From: Myrica gale
Lineage: Eukaryota > Streptophyta > Magnoliopsida > Fagales > Myricaceae
NCBI GenBank assembly: GCA_963930655.1
Contig: OZ005604.1
Span: 18,362,001 to 18,426,000 of the forward strand
Direction: 5' to 3'
Length of the DNA stretch: 64,000 nt
Shown here: positions 56,770-64,000 of the stretch, one piece after another
How the letters are laid out: each line of letters opens with the position of its first letter
Position numbering within the stretch: the stretch's first letter is position 1
The notes under the pieces: generated by a model
Databases searched by the model: none
What the model was told of the DNA's origin: nothing
The model's input: the letters and a program-made list of their open reading frames with translations, nothing else
Made by a program: the position numbers and the translations under genes

Positions 56770-57558
56770 CTACGCCTCAGATACCACCTCAAGACAATCT
56801 GGTTCACGGATCCAGAACTCCTCAGATCGGAAGGGTGTGGCCAGCGCTTTGCCACCCCCATCTGTATTCAGCGCCACAGGAGCATGGTCAGAGGAAGTAA
56901 TCGGTAATTCGTCATGGTAGCTTGGGGAAATAGTGCATGCCAGTCTGGGTTCACCACACATCTATCCAATTTCTCACAAATGTTAGCCTATCCAAACCGA
57001 CAGTTAGTCCAAGTATACGGAAGCCCCATATATCCCAAATCAACCAAGCCCAAATGACTCATGAAAAGATGAAGATCTTCAACAGAGGAGGATGCAAAAT
57101 CACGACCCCCTTGCTTATCCTCCAGAGACAAAAAAATTGAAATCTCCCATATAAAGTCAAGGAGCCCCAAAGTTATCAATCACAGCCGCTAGATTAGACC
57201 AAAACTGATCCTTCTTACTCCATTCCGTCGGTGCATACACCACCGTCAACAATCAAGGGTGGTTGGGAGGGTCCGAATAAACCATAGCACAAACAATATT
57301 TTCAGGACACGAAACAACTTCAAGATCGACCCCAGATTTCCAGGCCAAAACCACACCGCCTCTCCTCCCATTCGCAGGCCGTTCAACAACATTCACAAGA
57401 CCAACCTGTTAAGAGTAGAAACGGACAATGACACCTTAGTTTCAGAGAGGAAAATGATGTCGGGATTGAACTTCCTCTCCATTGCCCTCAAGGAATTTGT
57501 TGCCGCCGGTCGGGCTAAACAGCGACAATTCCAAGCAATAAGCCTCATTGACCAGTAG
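56770..57558 (-). pseudogene. LINE endonuclease segment
   Basis: Translation with frameshifts shows GGVVLAWKSGVDLEVVSCPE, LTVVYAPTEWSKKDQFWSNL, LHLFMSHLGLVDLGYMGLPY, TWTNCRFGLDRLTFVRNWID and, at the end, SSDHAPVALNT (catalytic SDH motif). This is the exonuclease/endonuclease/phosphatase fold used for target-primed reverse transcription. It is broken by at least three frame changes. Confidence 0.87.
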
Positions 57559-57742
57559 GGGGTGTGCTCAGGCCCGCCTCCTCAGCCTTGATTGAGAAAT
57601 TTGATGGAGCAGCCTGCTCCTCCAGGATAGAAGACTCCTGAACATCAGTTGGAACACCCGAAATCCCTTTCACCTTACGCCCTGTGTGAGACCGAGAGCT
57701 TTTCTTGACACGTTTCGATCTCAAGAGTTGGAAGTGGGATTA

Positions 57743-58417
57743 TCATCCCCAGATGGCAGCTCCACCTGTCACCTGTGAGACATCAAGAGGGGTGACTAAG
57801 TTCTGAGCAGAAAATACCCCCGGTGGAGCCAACACTCTCAAGAGGTCATCCTCATCGTAAATCATCAATATTTTATTCCGAGCGGTGATAGGCTCCTCAG
57901 AGGCCTCTTTTTTCCTTTTCCCTGAAAGATGCTCACAGGCCTGTAGATAACTGGTTGCCGATCTTAAAATCAGCCCACAGCCCAAAGACTTCTTGCCCTT
58001 CAAGGACTGGAAAGAGGAAACACTGGTTGGAATTTGGCCCATGAAAAAGTGGCCCAGGTTCAGGCCCACATCCTCACCATGCTGGCCCTTATGAGAGACG
58101 TTGTTAGGGGACGGCGGTGCAGTAGATAGCATCTTCGGCAGACCTACTCCTTCGTCGTCATACGACCGTTGCTTCTGTGGACCAACAACACCTCTTTCGC
58201 GTTTCGCCATCCTGCTCTTGTGACATATATGCCACCTGCTTTTGGACAGAGAGGGGTTGTTGTACCACAAAGGGAAACCCTTCCAACAAGCCGGACAAAC
58301 CAGCGCTATCCTGACACAATGTACGGTATAGGCGCCGCTAATCAACCTAGGGGCTAACACCGATGTTCCAAGTTTCTGACAGGGCTCACACTTTGCCTTC
58401 GGAGAAATGCTAGGCAT
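57743..58417 (-). pseudogene. LINE ORF1-like C-terminal region
   Basis: A 224-codon open frame with an N-terminal Cys-rich segment (CEPCQKLG, then CVRIALVCPACWKG), followed by a basic, Ser-rich and Pro-rich region. Its position just 5' of the endonuclease on the same strand suggests the nucleic-acid-binding ORF1 of the LINE. The canonical DUF4283 and CCHC knuckle are not obvious, so assignment rests mostly on position. Confidence 0.55.
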
Positions 58418-58591
58418 CCCGCTCCCGTCCCCCCCGCGTCCCGCTGGCTGACGTGGAGCGGGGGCCCAGCAGTTCTCTTGTGCACGTCTCTACCGTCAGG
58501 TTCAATTTGTTTTAGACCCGGTCAAAAAAAGATTTTCACGCAATGCAAAGAAGCTGAAATACCTACCCTTTCTCCTCATTTGAAATCCCTA

Positions 58592-60224
58592 GGGCTTGTT
58601 TGGGAAAGGAGTTGAGGTTGAGGTTTTGGTTTAACTTTTGGTTCAAATTTCAAATTTCAAATTTTTTGATTTAAATATTGTTTTGTTGTAAAGGTTTGTT
58701 TGGTTGTTTAAGATTTGATATGATTTATATTTTAATTAAATTAAATAACACTAATTTATAGTTATTATGATATTCAAAAAATAAAAATATAAAAAATGAT
58801 TATTTTAAAATTCGAAAAATATATAATTCAAAAATTATGTAGAAAATAGTTTCATAAATATCAAAAATTATAAAAATAGATAAAATATGAAACTAATAAA
58901 AATTATTCATAAAAATTAAAAGATAAAGATAAAATCGTGCAAAATTTATATATATAAAAAATAAAACTTTACAAAAAAAAATTGATTAAAAACTTCAAAA
59001 ATACAAACTTAAAAATAATTAGCAAATATAATCATTATCAAAATTATTACAAAAAAATAATAAATAAAACAATAGAGAATATTAAAAAAATTATTAAAAT
59101 AGTTACAAAAGTGTATAAATGTCTATAAAAGTTTTACCCACAAAAAGTTTTGCAAAGTACAAACTCTCTAATACCCGTGTTAAGCATTTACTCAACCCTA
59201 ACGAGCCAGGTAGTAACAATAAATGCAAATAATTTGCTCAGAAAAAAAAATGCAAATAGTTCATTTTTACTAATCAATCATGAATCAACTTACTATAATA
59301 AATCCCCCCTTATGGTAGTTTTTGCTTAGTTAGTTTATTGTACCGAACTCTGTTTCTTTCTTTCAGTATGAAGTTCTTTTTTCGAGAAAAAAAATCAATT
59401 TATTGTAATGCTAAAATTTTCAATTCATTTCTGCTTATCTTAGTGTAACCATATATAGTCGGTCAAATAAATTATAATATGCATATTGAAGTGAGAGCTA
59501 AGTGGTACAACATATACTTCTGAATCAATGTTGAACATGGTTGCTGGGTAGAAATCCTAGAGAGAAAAAGAAAACATAGAGATTTTTCTTGGTAGTCAAT
59601 GGAAAATTAATTTTTGGTTTTTGGTTTTCGATTTTTTTTGTTTGTCTTTTTGTTTTTATTGTTTTGTTTATTTATTGGTTTAACTATTACTAAATTTCCA
59701 AAAGTAATTTTTCTATTTTTTAAAACATTTATAGAGATTTATACACTTTTGTAACTATTTTAATACTTATTATTATTATTTTCTCTATTATTTTTTGTAA
59801 TAAATTTGATAATGATTATATTGGCTAATTATTGTTAATTTTTTATTTTTGAAAATTTTATTTGTTTCATTAATTTTGCTCAATTTTTATCTTGTCTTTT
59901 AATTTTTATGAATAATTTTTATTAGTTTCATATGCCTTCTATTTTTATAATTTTTGATATTTATGAAACTATTTTCTACATATTTTTTGAATTATATATT
60001 TTTTGAATTTTTTAAAATCATTTTTTACTTTTTATTTTTTGAATATCATAATAAGTATAAATTAGTACTATTTAATTTAATTAAAATATAAATCATTTCA
60101 AATCTTAAACAACCAAACAAACCTTTACAACAAAATAATATTTAAATCAAAAAATTTGAAATTTGAAAGTTGAACCAAAAGTTGAACCAAAACCAAAACC
60201 TCAACCCCTTTCCCAAACAAGCTT
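58592..60224. mobile_element. 1.6-kb inverted-repeat (foldback) element with ~550-bp arms
   Basis: Left arm (58592 to about 59135) and right arm (about 59715-60224) are reverse complements with scattered mismatches. Both open with GCTTGTTTGGGAAAGG read inward and both contain TGAACCAAAAG/CTTTTGGTTCA and ATAGTTACAAAAGTGTATAA. The central 580 bp is AT-rich and non-coding. CTA flanks both sides (58589-58591 and 60225-60227), compatible with a 3-bp PIF/Harbinger-type duplication. The GGGCTTGTTTGG start also fits Harbinger-like MITEs. Confidence 0.85.
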
Positions 60225-60248
60225 CTAATGGCCTCTGATTGGGTTTAG

Positions 60249-61768
60249 CGTGGAAAGGAAAGGAAAGTATCCAGGTTGTGCTCATTTTGCAATTAAAGGG
60301 GGCAGCAGGATTTCAGAAATAGAGTATCAACTTCCTGTATGTAAAAGACTATTAACTCTCTATTCAAGTTTGTTTCATGTTTCTCTTTTATCTTAAGCAC
60401 ATAATCAGTCCTTAATCATCATTTTCACCAGCACTTCTCCTAGATGAGGTTGGTAATTATCAAAGTTAAATTAAGTTATGTGTAGCATCTTGCAACTCTT
60501 TATGGATGGTGGTGTAATCCTAATTATTTGGGGCACATGAGGTCTCTAAGACCATTTGGGAGGAGGGGTGAAAAAGTGGAACTATGAAAAAATTAGCAGG
60601 GGTGAATAAGAAGGCAAGGTTGACTTTCCATTCATATTTGTTTGAGTCAAGAAAATTGATGTAGTTTGTCACCATTATACTCTTACATGTTTAAAGGAAG
60701 CGCTAATTTGGTTAAAACACATCACCGGCATCACTTCCATACTTTTTTTATTGCCTTTTCTGCCTATCTTTGCGGGAATTAGAGCTATACATTTTGCAGC
60801 AATGATTAGCTGTGAGTGAAATATTAACATATCTATGGAAGAGATCAATAAATTAAGAAAGATTTAGGTTGCTTGTATAGCACTTGATAAAGCTAAATGG
60901 CATGTAAAGGAATTATGCAACGGACTTGAACTTTGTTGGGTTTAAGCCGTACATATCCCTTTATAGTCTATTTAGTTTGACTGACCACATTAGAGCAGAT
61001 GGATTTCTAGAAATTTTTTTTTCCTCTATAATTTACTCTCTGATGGTTGTTTTTCTTTGACTATCGACATGGAGACTGTTCCGTTACAGTGATTCATGAT
61101 GTCTTAATTTCCCAACACCAATGAGGCAATGGCTTCTTTTCTGAGAGCATTACGGGAATGACATATTGGGTAGGATGTCCTGGGAGCCGAGATCTAGATT
61201 TTAGAAGATGGACAAACTTTAGGGGATAAGTGTGTGACTTGTTGGGGAGCATTGTTTGGAAGGACATCCAAAGGTCCCTGACTTTCTTACTTTTCTCGCA
61301 CTGGTATCTTCAATTTTAACAAACGTGTTGCCTTGTTGATGTTCAGTGCTTTTTATTAGGGTAATTGTGTGGGATTTAGGATACATGAATTCAGTTTTAT
61401 ATGTTAACTTCTTTGATGATCTAGAAAGTTATAGTTATAATTTTCACAATTTTAGTTTGGTTTTAATCATGCTGCAGGTTGTAGCACTTGTATGCAAATT
61501 TTCTGGTTCGTGTAATCCTTCATCTGTAAGGCTTAACCATTGGGAACTTGAAACTCTTTTCCATGAGTTTGGACACGCTCTTCACTCACTCCTTTCAAGA
61601 ACGGTATTTTGTTTTTATCTTTTTGCTAATGGGGCATTCTGTTATTACCTTGATACATATAAGTATATTAGCCTTGGTTCCTTATCATAGTAAACCCTCT
61701 TATTGATCTTGTCGGATTATCAACATTGTTCAGGTACCAGGGTGGTTCTTGATTTAGCTGAAATCCCT
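60249..61768 (+). pseudogene. Mitochondrial intermediate peptidase (M3 metallopeptidase) gene fragment
   Basis: Three consecutive exons survive in order. 60249-60336 encodes GKYPGCAHFAIKGGSR and ISEIEYQLP, ending at a GT donor. 61478-61603 encodes VVALVCKFSGS and LNHWELETLFHEFGHALHSL, with the zinc-binding HEFGH (HEXXH) of M3 peptidases. 61715-61768 encodes DYQHCSGTRVVLDLAEIP. These match the catalytic centre of plant mitochondrial intermediate peptidase, which removes octapeptides from imported precursors. All upstream and downstream exons are missing, and the acceptor before the third exon reads CG instead of AG. It is therefore a fragment and not a gene. Introns are retained (1141 bp and 111 bp), so it came by a DNA-level route. 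Confidence 0.88.
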
Positions 61769-62200
61769 AATGGCCTCTATACTTCACCTATAATAAAAAT
61801 CCCAACTGCTTATGTAGTTACTGTGATATCCACATCACACTATAGCTGGCTATTATGTTCTGTTGCTTGTGTTGCATAGATGGGTACATGTCATCTTCCA
61901 GACTTGAACACAGTATAGCACCTTCGTAACCCCTGCTTGACCTTGTTATGTGCCAGTGTTGTTTGTGTAACCGTGTTTCATGAGGACTCTCTTACGAAAT
62001 AACTTACCATTCTTCGAAAAATTGTACCATAGCTATGTGTTAATCGTGTTAGAATGTATGGTATTCTATGAGTGGTTCTTTTGTTGATTATATGCTTAAC
62101 AATACTAAGTTTTGAACATGGAACTTGATCAAATCATTGAGGTTTTTTAACCAATACCAGATTCTCTTGATGTTATAAGGCAGAATTTTTTGCGTGGCAG

Positions 62201-62295
62201 GGAACCACTAGGCCTACTCATTATCATGTTCTATTAGATGAGGTTGGCTTCTTAGCAGACGATCTACAGGATTTTGTGCATTCTTTGTCATACGT
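62201..62295 (+). pseudogene. AGO4-clade Argonaute PIWI exon fragment
   Basis: After an intron-like GCGTGGCAG the exon reads GTTRPTHYHVLLDEVGFLAD then DLQDFVHSLSYV and stops at a GTGAGT donor. This is the PIWI segment of Argonautes around the last catalytic His region (G.SRP.HYHVL.DE); the LLDE.GF wording fits the AGO4/6/9 clade of RNA-directed DNA methylation. No neighbouring AGO exon is present. About 420 bp to its left may be the cognate intron. Confidence 0.85.
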
Positions 62296-62376
62296 GTGAG
62301 TAGACTTTGGCCATGAATAGAGATTTCTAATTATGTGCTTAACAGTACAACTAACAATTCTCTTGCTTCTTTACAG

Positions 62377-62493
62377 TATTTGAAAGAACAAAGGCTACCT
62401 CCTCAGACATTTATACCTCTTCAGTCTATTCGTGTAAAGCCAATCACTGAGAGATTACGCACATTAGGTGGTACTTTTAGGCTAGTGTTATTA
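62377..62493 (+). pseudogene. SMC1 cohesin hinge exon fragment
   Basis: Follows an intron-like TTCTTTACAG. It encodes YLKEQRLPPQTFIPLQSIRV then KPITERLRTLGGTFRLVLL and a stop. YLKEQ....TF.PL.......E.LR.L matches the start of the SMC1 hinge domain. No other SMC1 sequence is nearby. The exon runs into a TAA after LVLL. Confidence 0.82.
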
Positions 62494-62498
62494 TAAAT

Positions 62499-62595
62499 GG
62501 ACTGTTCTAGTTCAATCTTGGAGAATGACGGAGAAGTTGACAGTGAATATAACGATAATGATGTAACCGACAAAAGTGACACTAAAATTGGTTAG
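62499..62595 (+). other. Short acidic open frame of unknown origin
   Basis: ATG at 62499 opens MDCSSSILENDGEVDSEYND then NDVTDKSDTKIG and stop. It has a protein-like acidic composition and follows the SMC1 fragment directly. It may be a further captured fragment, but I do not recognise it. Confidence 0.3.
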
Positions 62596-62941
62596 GCTTC
62601 TTATTTTGATACTATAGCATCAAATTATTTTTCTTTTACCCAAGTATGGAGTTGAAAGTTGCATTTCTTATTTAATTTTTGGAAAATTTGCTTTTTAGTC
62701 ACTGAGTTTTAACCCCATTTTATTTGTAGTCACTAAATTTAACCTATCAAATTTTTAGTCCCTCACCTTTCTATACTTGTGAAAAATGGTCCAGCCGTTA
62801 GCTTCCGTTAGTCTTAGTAACGAAATTTTTTTCCATGTCAGCAATCAATTCCCACGAAACCCACGAATTTTTCAAAAAAAAAAAGATAGATCCGACGGCG
62901 GAGATTCAGGAACAAATCTTCTAGGGACCCACTTGAGGATA

Positions 62942-63470
62942 ATGGACGGCCAGGAAAGCCAGGCGAAGCTCACGAGAACACAGTCACTACTCCGGTCCTC
63001 TCCGACCATCCGATCGTCCATTCACAGCTTCCATCACCGTGGACGGCGCCATCACACCCCACCAAGAAGACGGTGAGGAGGAGAAGTGGAAGAAACCCAA
63101 GAGATTGGGTTCTACACCGAGAGCCGGGTTGACCCGATTATCCAACCCCGTTCCTCGTCGTGTTCTTGCTCTCTTTCTTCACCCTCCTCTCGATGTTGTT
63201 CTTCCTTTACTACCTTTATGCGAGGAAGGAAGAGATACCAACTTCAGAGATTCTCCTTTTGGCTGTGATTTTTATCGCCGTGATGCTCTTCTTTGCGTCC
63301 AAACACAAGCGTCTGATCCACCAAACCATGCTGGTTCTCAAACACTCGTGGGATGAGAAAGCAAATCGACTTAGTCTCTTAAGGACCAACTCGAAGCCGG
63401 TCCAGTGGTTCATCGGCGACCGAACGTTGAGAAACCGCGCAAGATCATACGGGAAGGCGTGGACTCACTA
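62942..63470 (+). pseudogene. N-terminal fragment of a MORN-repeat membrane protein gene (At4g17080-like)
   Basis: ATG at 62942 opens MDGQESQAKLTRTQSLLRSS with SPTIRSSIHS. After a frameshift (about 63040) comes ITPHQEDGEEEKWKKPKR and GSTPRAGLTR. After a second (about 63155) comes a membrane segment FLLSFFTLLSMLFFLYYLYA with REEIPTSE-like KEEIPTSEILLLAVIFIAVM and SWDEKANRL, ending SKPVQWFIG. A third shift gives EKPRKIIREGVD. This is the N-terminus of a plant MORN/SET7/9-repeat family protein as I recall it; the MORN repeats that should follow are missing. A 5'-UTR-like leader precedes the ATG. The identification is from memory of the family. Confidence 0.65.
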
Positions 63471-64000
63471 TGTCGGTGCTGCGGAGCCAAGCTCATGCCC
63501 TCTGGAGGGAACAAGAAGTCACCTTTTCTTTTGGGGAACATTAACTCTGTAACTTTTTTCTCTCATGCTTAAAGTCGACGTTGCTCACGCTTTGGCTTTA
63601 AAGTTTCATAGAATGCCAACCGACTATCACACCAGTATTTACTAAACACCGATTCGTTTTGGCTTTTCACATTACACGTTGCAGCATCCAAACTCTGAAA
63701 ACCTAACCTACCATTCAAACTTCAAAGTATGTAGTCTTACTTTTCCGAGCCATGCATGCGTTGATTGTACTTAGTTTTTAGAAATAGATAATACCTTTTT
63801 GGACTCACATCCTTTTGGCAGATCCTGCACGCTCTTGACTTTTTTTATTAGCTCGTTTTTTCTTAGAGCTTTCATCTAACGATGATGCTTCGTTGTACCT
63901 TCCACTGAAGAGACTGGTTTTAGTTTTCATTATAAAAACGGCCAAACAGGGATTTCGAACTGGTTTTTGTTACTCTGTTTTGGTTATTTGGGTTGTGAGG
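63471..64000. other. Right edge without supported gene
   Basis: A reading CRCCGAKLMPSGGNKK continues from the MORN fragment in one frame to about 63580 and does not match MORN sequence, so it may be yet another junction. Beyond it I see nothing coding to the end of the window. Confidence 0.4.

Larger units (their letters stand above)
53450..58560 (-). mobile_element. L1-type LINE with ORF1 remnant, endonuclease, RT and RNase H, interrupted by an insertion
   Basis: Minus strand, right to left: ORF1-like C-terminal region (58417-57743), apurinic endonuclease (57558-56770), endonuclease-RT linker (56703-56446), reverse transcriptase (56146 to about 55525), a foreign insertion (54412 to about 55524), zf-RVT and RNase H (54411-53494), and finally a T-run at 53451-53461 that is the poly(A) tail in reverse. 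The domain order and RNase H at the 3' end are those of plant L1-clade LINEs. Frameshifts and stops are numerous. No flanking duplication was identified. Confidence 0.88.

Noticed and set aside
57743-58417. Independent host gene of 224 codons
   Set aside because: Position and strand directly 5' of LINE endonuclease; no known host domain.
61346-61690. 114-codon frame read as a single protein
   Set aside because: It fuses intron sequence to the real peptidase exon 61478-61603; splice sites inside show the true limits.
60249-61768. A functional mitochondrial intermediate peptidase gene
   Set aside because: Only three internal exons are present and one acceptor is mutated; flanks are a foldback element and an AGO fragment.
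1-64000. CRISPR array, operon structure, ribosome-binding sites, bacterial or organelle insertion
   Set aside because: Direct repeats seen are tandem or microsatellite without regular spacers; all genes are intron-bearing plant nuclear genes.

Overview
This is nuclear DNA of a flowering plant, most likely a eudicot. Intron-bearing genes with GT-AG junctions sit in AT-rich DNA, and the families are plant-specific (RLCK-VII kinase, LEUNIG-type co-repressor, plantacyanin). Between the genes lies a dense layer of plant transposable elements. The species cannot be fixed from the sequence. I see no organelle, bacterial or CRISPR sequence.

Six host genes could be modelled exon by exon with the reading frame intact across every junction: NSN1 nucleolar GTPase (7403-13212, +, 9 exons, 605 aa); plantacyanin (14962-15473, +, 2 exons, 131 aa); a PBL27-like RLCK-VII kinase (20521-22538, +, 5 exons, 425 aa); an EamA/DMT transporter (24732-28204, +, 3 exons, 444 aa); a DeSI/PPPDE thiol peptidase (37079-39354, -, 4 exons, 259 aa); and a LEUNIG_HOMOLOG-like co-repressor (45959-52590, +, 17 exons, 778 aa).

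The rest is mostly mobile or broken. Region 1-5.6 kb holds a decayed hAT transposase, related TAGGGCTG-ended non-autonomous elements and a LINE fragment. Region 6.1-7.3 kb is a stack of MITEs and a tRNA-Met relic directly upstream of NSN1. An inverted-end Ty1/copia relic lies at 16.5-19.4 kb. Region 29.8-34.8 kb holds a hAT remnant, a Ty3/gypsy relic and a KRI1 pseudogene. Region 40.2-45.6 kb carries palindromic elements and two related hAT elements with intact 8-bp target duplications. A LINE broken by another insertion lies at 53.4-58.5 kb, followed by a 1.6-kb inverted-repeat element.

The most unusual region is 60.2-63.5 kb. Exon fragments of four unrelated genes (mitochondrial intermediate peptidase, an AGO4-clade Argonaute, the SMC1 hinge, and the N-terminus of a MORN-repeat membrane protein) lie in the same orientation within about 3.3 kb, with introns partly retained. 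This looks like a gene-fragment-capturing element (Helitron or Pack-MULE type) or serial DNA-level capture; its right end may lie beyond the window.

The host genes are not an operon or cluster. NSN1 and the KRI1 pseudogene both belong to nucleolar ribosome-biogenesis families, but that looks coincidental.
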